Of a stretch of 64,000 bases of DNA, positions 45,213 to 54,785 are shown piece after piece. The position numbers and the translations under genes are program-made. The stretch's first letter is position 1. Every line of letters begins with the position of its first letter. This stretch comes from Forficula auricularia (taxonomy: Eukaryota > Arthropoda > Insecta > Dermaptera > Forficulidae), in contig JALMQS010000556.1 in NCBI GenBank assembly GCA_024734495.1, forward strand, positions 868,001 through 932,000, read 5' to 3'. The notes beneath the pieces were generated by a model. The model ran no database searches. It saw nothing but the letters and a program-made list of their open reading frames with translations, and had not been told where the DNA came from.

Positions 45213-46620
45213 TCAATTGTCATTTCTTTTTAAAATAAATAAAATAATTTGTAATTTATAGATATTTCGAGATAACTGTTGGAATTATTTAATACATTAT
45301 CAAACTTAAAAATTCGCGATTCATTTACTTAATATTAATAATAAAACATTTCAATAAATCTTCGAGAATATCTAGTTCATTTTGTCTGAATAAAACACAC
45401 AAACAGACAAACGCAGAGATTTAATTTCATTACACAAAGCAATCCTGAACTCGTTCTATTTTACGAATTCTTCCACATTTAGAAACCATAAAAGGACCAT
45501 AAAATAGATTCCACTTGGCTCCGTAGCCGATTTTTCTTCAGGTTGCCTCTGTCCATTCGTGTCTGTTTCAATTTAACCCTCTCTTAATACACCGCCTAAT
45601 TAAATTATTACAAAGACACATTCACCTTAGTCCCAATGTCTCTGTCTTGTCGTTAAATGTAGATTTTTTACCACCTCAATAGGGGAGGTATAGCCGTAAT
45701 ACTAGTAGTAACAGCAGCAAAGGCGATCCTGGTTACATAAAACCTTCCATAGTTAGTTTTTATGGCATTCCAAACGTCTCTGAAACATCTTAATGTTATT
45801 TAAGGGCTCATTACCTTAGCCGGAATCTTGCCCGTAAGGGCATCTTTTACAATACTTTTTGTCCCCGTGGAGACGGAGTTTCGATTTCAAAGGCCATGTG
45901 GTCTGTGAACACAGCGACCGCGGGTGGAATATAAAAAAAAGAACTTGCAAAGACGAATCTGTATCATTGATGATACGGGTCATAAAGACAAAACAAAACA
46001 ACATCAGAGAAGGGATGAAAAAAGCACAAGCAAAGTATTAGAAATATTTCAGGTGTGAAGATAGAAACATTGGACAAAGGGTTTTCCTCCAATTCGCTCA
46101 AAAGTAAAAATAAATTTAAAAAGAAGAACAAGCGAACTGTGTCTGTGGGTATGTATATGTGTGGGTGTATGTTAGGGGGGAGGGATAAAAAAAAAGAAAG
46201 AAACGAATATAATTAATGAATAAAAGATAAGTTTAGAAAAGGACACAAGACAAGATTTTTTCTTTTCAAAGAGCTAAAAAAATAAAAAAAATATACATTT
46301 ATTCAAGTCATTTGTATCTAAATCGTTCCGTTCCCGTCAATCTATATTAGACGTGAGAAAAAAAATGCTCCTTGCAATTTATTATGGTCATTAAATGGCA
46401 ATCGTTAATATTTCGACTGATCGTTTTAGGAAATTATTGTAATTTTTTTCGGGCTAACGTGTACAACGAGGAATTAGAAAAATGCAGCTGGCTCATTTTC
46501 ATCATGGTCATTATATCTTTTACTATTAATAAATTACTTTTTTATACTAGTGTCGTGGAAAGATCGTGTCACAAACCAAATCATTCTGCAAAGAATAAAA
46601 AATAAATAAATAAATTTTAA
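45213..46620. other. Non-repetitive block of mixed composition
   Basis: 45480-46130 is more complex than its surroundings and matches no other part of the window (cttggctccgtagccgattt, ggaggtatagccgtaatact, cccgtggagacggagtttcg). Overlapping 60-residue frames on both strands are not convincing. Could be conserved regulatory DNA or part of a transcript. 46137-46180 is GT-rich. The frame at 46372-46605 is not recognised. Confidence 0.4.
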
Positions 46621-46632
46621 CAACAATTAAAG

Positions 46633-46810
46633 GGGTGTCAGATAGGCTAGGTGGTAGCGTGTCAGCCTGCTAACCAGGGGACCCGGGTTCGAATCCGACT
46701 CGAGGCATCCCGGCTGAAATCTGACCCCGGGGGTAGAGACAATTTAAAAAAAAATAAGTAGTATCGTAAATGGATAGCTTATGGCTAGAAAGGCCGAAAA
46801 GCCAAAAAAA
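46633..46810 (+). mobile_element. tRNA-derived SINE A, full length with 12-bp target duplication
   Basis: 178 bp. A box in gataggctaggtggtagcg (46641-46659), B box gggttcgaatccgactcg (46685-46702), body catcccggctgaaatctgac..cccgggggtagag, and a 3' end gctagaaaggccgaaaagcc with a short A tail. Flanked by identical CAACAATTAAAG (46621-46632 and 46811-46822). This is the reference copy for the SINE A family (others at 6048, 13005 and 19527, all minus strand). Pol III transcribed in principle; mobilised by a LINE. Confidence 0.95.
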
Positions 46811-46822
46811 CAACAATTAAAG

Positions 46823-47051
46823 CTCAAAAGTTCCAAACCTCGTTCAAATTATGACAAATGAAAGCAGATATACTTATTGCGAAACGTAGGTATTAGAGGG
46901 AAAAGTTTTTTGTAGGTGAGATATGGAAGCAGAAGAATTACTTGGCTCAAAAATCTTAGAATTTGGCTGTCACTGAACACCATAGAATTATAATTATATT
47001 ATATATTATATTATATGAGTCGTAGTAAATGAAGTAATGTTAGCTAATATG
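46823..47051. other. AT-rich spacer
   Basis: No feature except the left copy (47040-47051) of the target duplication of the next element. Confidence 0.5.
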
Positions 47052-47611
47052 TTGAATAAAAGATTTCACTGACGATGGTAACAGAATTCTTTTTATTTTA
47101 GGTTAAAAATAAAATGAGAGATCTTCTGTTTTTTAAATAAAATAATTTTTAATTATTTCTAGAGACTACAGTTTCGAAGGCATTGCCTTCATCATCAGTC
47201 CATCACAAATATGTCAGTATTTAGTTACAAATTAGTTACAAATTAAGATTTATATATTGAAAATTTTGAAAAATATATAATGTCTTTTTCTTCATGTTTC
47301 CTCTTGGGAGATTAGAATGTAAACAGAGCAATATCTGGGTTACTCGTCTTCTTTTGTTTAGGCTTTTTGTAAAGAGTTTTACCTGAATGAATGGAATGCT
47401 TTTAAAAATGGTTCATTGATAATTTCTAGTTTTTCATTTGAAGATTCAAGTGGGCTTTTTTCCAAGGATTTTAAAATTTAACTAAATACTGAAATATTTG
47501 TGATAGACTGATGATGAAGGCAATGCCTTCGAAACTATAGTCTCTAGAAATAATTAAAAATTATTTTATTTAAAAAACAGAAGACTCTCTCATTTTATTT
47601 TTAACCTAAAA
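47052..47611. mobile_element. Foldback element f3 with 12-bp target duplication and CUGAUGA..GAAAC motifs
   Basis: A 560-bp unit flanked by TTAGCTAATATG on both sides (47040-47051 and 47612-47623). Two arms of about 135 bp (47094-47225 and 47478-47611) are near-perfect inverted repeats: taggttaaaaataaaatgag..ctagagactacagtttcgaaggcattgcc. Each arm contains ctgatgatgaaggc, aat, gccttcgaaac (plus 47508-47535; minus 47198-47171): a 6-bp stem GAAGGC/GCCTTC directly before GAAAC. A long variable-size target duplication suggests retroposition rather than DNA-transposon insertion. Inverted terminal units are known for Penelope-like elements, which also carry hammerhead motifs. No coding sequence in the 250-bp centre. 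Confidence 0.82.
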
Positions 47612-47623
47612 TTAGCTAATATG

Positions 47624-48324
47624 GTTTCAAGCATCCGGAACAGATAGGCATTATGGGAAGAAGAAGTATAGTGCACTACATTTTTGGGTATAAAATATTC
47701 TTTGTTTGAAAAGTGAAAGTGATAGAATTTTGAAAGATTGAAAATTGCAAAGATCATAAGAATCAACGAAGATTTTAGACACTCAATCCTAACGTTTATT
47801 TATTTATTTATTTTAATGAAAAACGCGATAAATCTATTTTGTATTAATAATATTGATGAGTGATGAATTAAAAAAAAAAAAAAAAAAAAACCGTCATCTC
47901 CAAAATTTTCTGTTTTTAAAAGTTTTATGATTTTAACATTTTGGATGATCAGAAATCAAGAATTCTCCCAGAAATTTAAGATGTATAGTAAAACATCTTT
48001 ATTATGATTCAAATATAGTAAGATATGATAATGTAAATTATTAGTATTAAAAAAAGGGGGGAGGGAATTCATATTGCTGAAGTAGATTCTAATTACACAG
48101 GTTTGTGAAATTTAAATTTGTGCATTGATTGATCTCTATTTCATTCTATAAATAACAGTAGACTTTTAATATTAGGTATATAGAAACAAAGGTCAACTTC
48201 CATAGTATATACCGTGAAGACAAAAATCAGGCATATAATTTTTTAAAATTTAATTTGATTGCAATTTTAATTTCTCTAAAATATAATAGATATTTAAACA
48301 GAAATCTAAAAATAATCAATTTCT
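47624..48324. other. AT-rich non-coding DNA
   Basis: Poly-A run at 47871-47890 and (TTTA)n at 47798-47812. No gene recognised. Confidence 0.5.
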
Positions 48325-48357
48325 TCTTGGATCTAGTAGATGACAACCTCTTGCTAT
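48325..48357 (+). repeat. R4 fragment
   Basis: ttggatctagtagatgacaa..cctcttg matches the end of the R4 right arm (ttgacaacctcttgtg). It abuts the start of R2 copy c. Confidence 0.5.
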
Positions 48358-48790
48358 TAACCGACTTTGAAAATAGGAGGAGGTTATCAATTCAACGGAA
48401 TGTCTGTTTTTTTGGTGTTTGAACATTTATTTCTCTTTACTATGTGGACCGATTTCGATGATTTTTTTTGCATTAGGTTCAGTCTAGTTCCCGATTGGTC
48501 CCGTTTAAATTTCATTGGTATTGGACCTTTTTTGTTATGTATGTTCACTTGTTCACGCATAACTTCTTTGTTTATGGACCGATTTCAATGATTCTTCTTT
48601 TATTGGAAAAGGGATGCCTTAGGCGTGGTCTCATATTAATTTGATCAAGTTCTGATGATGTTTATTTGTCGATTTCTCTTTACCATGTGGACCGATTTTG
48701 ATGATTTTTTGCATTGGATTCAGAATAGTAGACGATTGGTCCCGTATAAAGTTCATTGATATCGGACCTTTTTTCGTTAGAAATTTAAAG
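48358..48790. repeat. R2 repeat copy c
   Basis: Starts taaccgactttgaaaatagg and contains the R2 phrases gaccgatttcgatgattttt, gcattaggttcagt, cgattggtcccg.tt and ttctttgtttatggaccgat. The phrase tttctctttac.atgtggaccgatttt occurs twice (48430 and 48676), a local duplication. It lacks the palindrome seen in copies a and d. The two open frames inside are translations of this repeat, not genes. Confidence 0.72.
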
Positions 48791-49029
48791 TCTGCTTCTA
48801 TCGCCAATTTAAGCTCTTATGGTATATTGAATTCAGAAAAACTCATTCAAAATTCCAAACAATCAACCACCATTTTTTAAACTATGACTATGTGTTTAAA
48901 TTTAGAATCCCGAGACCGCAAAATTGTACAAATGAAGATATAAATCTGTGAGTGAAATATTAAGTCGGTCTACATGATATGCCTGATAGGTTCACCTCAA
49001 AGGGTACCCAGCCTGGATTGCTGATTTTG

Positions 49030-49100
49030 GAACTCGGGTTCGATTTCCAAGGGTAAAAACAACTCTTCTGACATATAATCAAAAAAATCCATCCATGTGG
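49030..49100 (+). repeat. R4 fragment
   Basis: gaactcgggttcgatttcca..agggtaaaaacaactcttctgacatataatc matches the R4 right arm. Contains the B-box-like gggttcgattt. Confidence 0.6.
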
Positions 49101-50404
49101 TAGGTATAATTACTTTATCGTCGAAGAATAAATAAAAAAAAATTCATTTCATTTTTTTATCACTTCTTGACAACTACTTATGAAAATTCGCTTTACTAAA
49201 AACTCCATTAAATATCTAGATATAAAATTCTTCTCAAGTAGAAATGCTCTAAGACTTTTTTATAGGAGTTGGTTCCTTTCAATCTCGCTTCTTCAAGAAA
49301 GCTAATAAAAATGACTCGGGTCGAAAAAAAGAATAGAAGGCGGAAAATAAAAATTAAAATAAATCATCAATAAAACATAGCCCCCAAGTTTCTTTTCCAC
49401 TCTTTCTCGCCACCCATCAACCCCTTTTCTAATATTTCTCTCTCTTTCTCTTCTTTTTTTTATTTGTTCTAATTCTCCAGAAAAAAAAAGAAATTAAATA
49501 TAAAAAAAAAAAAAAACGATAATAGTATTTAGCGAGGGGTTGAATGAGAGTTAATTTAACTGAATGTCAGAAATGATGATTAATTATCAATCGATATTTT
49601 TTCCACCCTTCATTACTTTTTTTTTGCTTTTCACAACATCGACCTAAAAAAAAAGTTTTTGCTAATTTCCTGTAAATTTATTTATTTTTTTTGTTTTGTT
49701 TGTGGCGAGGAGAGGAGATCAGGGGGAAATAATTATATTTTTGATAATTACTTATAATAGAACTTTTTTGTTGTGTTATAATTAGTGGGTAAAGTAAAAA
49801 GTCGTTTCACGAAAGAAATGTTAAAGAGCTTGAAGAGTTTTCTTTTATCTAAGAAAAACTATATTTAATTAAAACTAAAAATTTTTTTAAATAATATGTA
49901 CCATAGGTACTATGCTTTTATTTCAAAATGCATTAAAAAGCAAAACAATACTAAAAGTGTGTTAAATAATTGTTTTACTATTTTACTAATTTTAATTCAA
50001 TCAATCAACTCTTCTTCTAATTAGAAAAATCACCAACAGCAGGATGTGATTGATGTTAACGAGGAATTAAAAATATTATTCTTATGGGAAAAAAGATTTA
50101 GTTCGCCGATAACGACTGTACTTTCTTCTACCGCCAAAAAAATGTTCATCGACTTTTTAGCAACAAAAAATCTGACTGCTCTAAGATTAGGTGAAATTAA
50201 AAATTTCTTTAAGCTGCAAAAGAATCGAATTTCATGTCACAAATCATCGTTCCGTTTCATTTGGTTTTTTTAACAATTTTTCTTATTCTAATTTCTGAAT
50301 TGATCATTGAATATATTTTTTTTAATTGACTTATTTTAAACTGGCAATGTAAACCTTATTACGTAGGGGTTGTTATAGAATCAAAATAAGGGTTAATAAT
50401 ATTA
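49101..50404. other. AT-rich non-coding DNA
   Basis: Includes a pyrimidine-rich stretch at 49390-49480 (ctctttctcgccacccatcaa, ctctctttctcttctttt) and A runs at about 49500-49515. The open frame at 50046-50273 is not recognised. Confidence 0.5.
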
Positions 50405-50490
50405 TTTTCTTATAAAATTTTAAAATTTGTATCCGGCACCTAGTACCAAACAGGAGTGTACTTTCCTCTCCCGCCAAAAATTTTTCATAT
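50405..50490 (-). repeat. Fragment related to the 36.5-37.4 kb array
   Basis: ttttaaaatttgtatccggc..ggagtgtactttcctctcccgccaaaaatttttcatat is the reverse complement of the unit segment at 36540-36615 with moderate divergence, showing that unit is dispersed and not only local. Confidence 0.6.
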
Positions 50491-50784
50491 CAACTTATAC
50501 TGCCTACTTTATTACTGCCTAATTTAAATATGGCATCCAATGGTAAAAAAGTTCCCCACTTATAGTTTGTCTCAATTACAATTATTTATTTATTTTTATT
50601 AATATTTATTAAAACCACCATTTGATTGACTTAGGGGGCGGCAAATTGGAGACCACCCCAGGCGGCAAAAGTACTAGGTACGGCACTGTTTTTATTTCTA
50701 CTTTGTTGTAAAAATGATTAACGATATATATGTAATATAGTTAAGTTCAAGAATTTACGATTGCTCTAATGTATAATACTATAT
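50491..50784. other. Non-coding DNA
   Basis: Includes gggggcggcaaattggagac..caggcggcaaaagtactagg..tacggcactg (50634-50688), which resembles a hAT-type terminus read outward, without a partner. Otherwise AT-rich. Confidence 0.4.
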
Positions 50785-51033
50785 CGTCGCCTTAGAGTGT
50801 AAACCTGCTAAATCCATTTTTTATCGCATATGACATATTAATACTGCTCGAAAGAAAAAGAGATGCAGCATCGTCCAAGTAAAACTGCTTCTAAAAATTG
50901 CGATCGTAATTTTTAGGAAAAATTTGAAAAATTGTTTCTTTCCTAAACAACAATTATTAAATTTTGTTTCTTTTTTGTCTGCCCTGTAAAATATCCTTGT
51001 AGTGAGTTAGTGGTTTTGCACTCTAAGGCGACG
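50785..51033. mobile_element. 249-bp MITE with 15-bp inverted ends and ATAT target duplication
   Basis: Ends CGTCGCCTTAGAGTG (50785-50799) and its perfect reverse complement CACTCTAAGGCGACG (51019-51033), with weaker pairing further in. Flanked by ATAT on both sides (50781-50784 and 51034-51037). Non-coding. Superfamily not assigned. Confidence 0.87.
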
Positions 51034-51124
51034 ATATGTAAAAATCAAAAAAACAAAAGCATGATTTTAAAATTCGAAGACAGCTAATGGGGATTATAAG
51101 CATTGGCCCGCTAATAAAATTATT

Positions 51125-51227
51125 ATTGAAGGAGACAATAAAAGACTGTGTCTTTTGCTGGAATTATAAATTTTTAATTTATAATTTCAGCAGAAGACAC
51201 ACTTTTTTATTGTCTCTTTCAATTTAT
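51125..51227. repeat. ~50-bp-arm hairpin
   Basis: attgaaggagacaataaaag..tgtgtcttttgctggaattataaa pairs with tttataatttcagcagaagacaca..ttttattgtctctttcaat around a tiny loop near 51171-51174. A few mismatches. Either a palindromic MITE or a hairpin RNA source. Confidence 0.8.
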
Positions 51228-51234
51228 AAAAATT

Positions 51235-52319
51235 CTGCTACTCTCGTCAAAAAACTTTCAATTTAAAATTATTAATATTATATATTTGAGATAAAGGAGT
51301 ACTTCTACGCACTAAGGTGATTTGAACTAAATCATATCTGTGAGCCAATATCTCTAAGAACCTTGAATTGAAACTATAAGTTAACTGAATATTAAATTTT
51401 ATTACTTTAAAAAGCTGTCGATCCTACTAATATTGAAAACAAAACTAATCGAAACTACTCTATATTATTTATTTAATCAAAACTTAAAATATAAAAAAAA
51501 ATAAAAACACCAATCTACATAATTTAATTTTAAATTAGTTTTTTTTTCATTTTTAATTTATATATTTATTCTAAGGTCAATTTAAAAAATAACGGTGGAA
51601 TAGTTAGTTGCAAAAAATTCAATTCATCACCATTTTATTTTTTTGCATTTGTAAATAGATATAATTTTTAATAAACAAGCGAAATCCCCCACAATGCGAG
51701 AAAAAAATAACCCATCTATCTAACTAACAACAGCAGGAGCCATTCTATCCAAAATGAGAATTTTTTTAATGGGAGTCGTGTGCAAGCCAGGCGTGTATGG
51801 GTGAGAATGGGGTCGGTGAATAATCAAATTACCCCATCCAGCACTCTCCCCCCCCCCCCCGAAAGAACTTCCACAACTGTCAACCTTTTATCAGAAAAAT
51901 TAACAGAAACAAAACATAACTGAATATGAATATTTGTGCAATGAGTTTCTCGACTGCCGAATTTCAGCATTAGAGAGTTAGTATGAGGGTAGCCTGGGGT
52001 ACAAAGGCGGAGTTGGGGGGTACGAGGGCGGGTGCGCGGGTGCTAGTGAACAACATGCTCAGAATCCAATTACACAGCCTCCATATTTTTTTATACTCAA
52101 GGCATGACAGCTAATAAACATTTGAATATTTCGACATAAACGGATAATTAAATTCTATGTTTATATCGTCGTGCGTTAACAAAAAAAATGTTGAAGCTGC
52201 CCAAAATGTTTATAAGTTTTAACACCCGATGTTGGCAGGGAGGTGGTTAATCTCTCATATATATAAACAGTTATGAATTAAAATAAATAAACTAGCTGAA
52301 AATCCAACCGTTGACATTC
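51235..52319. other. Non-coding DNA with an unusual G/C-richer block
   Basis: AT-rich to about 51700, then 51740-52080 is more complex and non-repetitive (gtgcaagccaggcgtgtatg, gcctggggtacaaaggcgga, tacgagggcgggtgcgcggg). No open frame of note. Possible unique regulatory DNA. Confidence 0.4.
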
Positions 52320-52672
52320 AGGAGAGAAGCCCATGCCCTCTAGTGGTGGGACCAAAATATTATTGGAATTTTGTGACAATATATTAATGTTAGGAGTCAT
52401 CCTGGAGTCTGAACTTGCTTTCAATAACCATATTACTTAAGTAGCAAAAACTGCACCATATAAACTTTTATTTCTATTCCGAACCAGACGCTTTGTCATG
52501 TCAATTAACTTCCTAGCCAAATACAAGACTTTTATTCATCCCTTTATCGAATTTGGCTCTCATTTGATAAGAAGGGCCTCCAACCATTCTCTTGCCAGCC
52601 TGGTTACAATTCAGAGGAGAGCTATCAGACTAAAAAGAGATTCAACATTAACTAGCACTCTCGATTATGCAT
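52320..52672 (+). pseudogene. LINE ORF2 fragment, older copy
   Basis: The conceptual translation runs MLGVILESELAFNNHIT, a stop, VAKTAPYKLLFLFRTRRF and then FIEFGSHLIRRASNHSLASL followed by VTIQRRAIRL, colinear with SMLGVSVASDLSWNEHI..FLFRSKRF..CLEYGSHLWRGASKYSLATL..AIQKRAVRL in the 26710-27493 copy. At least one stop (TAA near 52437-52439) and diverged bases upstream. It breaks off at 52672 where a MITE begins; no continuation is seen beyond the MITE. Confidence 0.85.
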
Positions 52673-52675
52673 ATG

Positions 52676-52922
52676 ACAATTGTGCCCATAATTATGAAAG
52701 TGGTCATTGATTGTTAGTTTCGAGATATTTATAGTTTTATAAAATAAACAAGATTCGAATTATAATGAGACAACTAGAAATACACTTAACGGTTCAATTT
52801 TATGCGATTTTTCAAAACCGACATCTAATTACTGTACATTTTAAATGGATGGAACATACCATAAAATATGAAAAAATTAATTTTTTAATTTAATCCACTT
52901 TCATAATCATGGGCACAATTTT
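52676..52922. mobile_element. MITE with ~27-bp inverted ends
   Basis: acaattgtgcccataattat..gaaagtgg (52676-52703) is inverted against ccactttcataatcatgggc..acaatt (52895-52920). About 247 bp and AT-rich inside. It directly follows the LINE fragment. Confidence 0.8.
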
Positions 52923-53627
52923 GAAAGCCACCCAATTGCGTTAGTTTCAATTTCTACCAGATGGCGGCAACAGCGTAGTTACCATTTACCAATATTGATA
53001 TTTCTATTTTTTTTAACCCTCCTAAAAAAAATTTTTTGGCCCCCGAAAAACATAATGACTCTTTTTTATCACAAGACTTTTTTATATTAAATTCTATTGT
53101 AGCATTCTTGGTTTTAAATCTTAAGAAAGAGTGGTGTAGCTTCCGTAAAACGCTATTATTAGGGTAGGTCCAATTTTTTTTTTTTGTGATCTCGCATGCA
53201 AATATGTTGATTTAACATGTTTTTAAAATACTGGCAAAAAATCAGGTCGATTAAAAAATTGTAAAAAGTCACTCAAGAGTTTTAAAAATCTCCTAAATGG
53301 TAGAAAATGGAATTTTATTAATATAAAAAATAATAATAAATAAATAAATAATATCAAAATAAGATATTATTACTAAATTAACTTCTAATTGTTTTAATTA
53401 ACGATAAAAATCTCCAGTTGAAATTAACTCGTAAAAACGCCTATTGGTATGCAACCATTCGAGCATAAACACTTAGCCTTCTGCTCCTTGAAAAGAAAAT
53501 ATTTAAAATAATCAATTATTGAAATAATATTTTTATGAATATCTCTGATATAGTATCATGAATGATACTCCAATTCTAAAAATATTAATAAAAATAATAA
53601 AATAAAAATAATAATAACTAGCTTCAA
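52923..53627. other. AT-rich non-coding DNA
   Basis: No feature recognised. Confidence 0.5.
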
Positions 53628-54785
53628 AGCCCGCCTTCGGCGGGCCTTTTGCTTATCGAGTGGTCTTCGTCCCCTGGACCCCCACGTGGCTGCTTTATTC
53701 ATGTTTTATTAGTAACAGAGAATAAATATAATTGTTTTATTATAAAGTCTTAAATAGATATAATTTGAGATTCTATTTAACTTTAATATACACTCATAAC
53801 AAATAAGATGAAACAAATATTTAAAATGTATTAAAAATCCACTTGTTATCATTAAGGGGAAAATAAAAAAAAGTTATATTATATGTAGGTATTATTATAG
53901 ATAAGAAGACTTGAAAATTACAATTATTATTCATTTTGCTAGACACAAAAGTATATACAATTTATTAATAAAAAAAAATCTCTTATTCTCAAGCTTGAGT
54001 TGTTTATCACAAAAGAATTGTCTTATTGATTTTAAGTCGATTCTTCCACGTTATCAGTAGAGCTTGCCATTAATAGTCAAAACATCAAAAAAGAATGCAA
54101 TAAGGTTATTCCTCTAGTATTAGATAAGAATCTATCGTTATTTTTGATTTTAAGTCGATTCCTCCATGTCTTCACCAATGGCTACCAATAAAAACCGAAA
54201 CGTCAAAAACCGAATGTAGAATGGTTATTCGTCGACTGTTAAATGAGAATCGATCATTATTTTTGAATTAAAGTCAACATGAACTGCAAATTGCAATTGA
54301 TATCTGATTAATAATAAAGAAATAAACATATTAATATTTCAAATCAATTTGGATAAAGCTTAGCAACGATCCGTTGCAGTTTATTTTTTTAATTTTTGTT
54401 TTTAAATGTACTTTAAAAAAATAGATAGTTTTTTTAAATCTTTGTTGCATTATTAAATTCTTCTTCAACGATAATGTGGTTAGAACTCTATTATCTATGC
54501 TATTAAGAATGAATGACACTCAAAAATCTGACAATCAGGGCCGCCAACACATGTTTAGTTTGATAGTTTAGTTCTTTTATTGTTTGGCAAGCTATGTTGG
54601 CTAACCTGAATTTTTTTTAGTTTTTCCTGAATTTTCCAATTTTCCGGGCAACTTTTCCAATTTTTTTTTACGTATTAACCTGAATTGACTATTACGAACA
54701 TTAAAAAAATAGCCAAATCGGTCCAGGCGTTTGAGAGATCTGCGCTTACAAAGAAACAGAAATTTATTTTTATTATATAGATTTT
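53628..54785. repeat. Candidate composite retroelement with tandem core
   Basis: The left edge ctagcttcaaagcccgcctt..cggcgggcc contains a small GC palindrome; the right edge reads aaatcggtccaggcgtttga..cagaaatttatttttattatatagat. Similar paired phrases bracket many dispersed insect retroelement copies. Between them are AT-rich sequence and the R7 tandem units. Treating the whole span as one element is an inference. Confidence 0.4.
53995..54275 (+). repeat. R7 tandem repeat, second locus
   Basis: Two units plus a partial, about 115-120 bp each: ttttaagtcgattc.tcca.gt.ttca / aggttattcctctagtatta, then ggctaccaataaaaaccgaa followed by acgtcaaaaa and atggttattcgtcgactgtt. Same unit as 15720-16290 in the opposite orientation. 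Here the unit retains ccgaaacgtcaaaaa. Confidence 0.75.

Noticed and set aside
50433..50688. Possible hAT element with ends ccggcacctagtac and gtactaggtacggcactg
   Set aside because: The left end belongs to a repeat shared with 36.5-37.4 kb (reverse complement), so the inverted similarity is probably accidental; no 8-bp target duplication.
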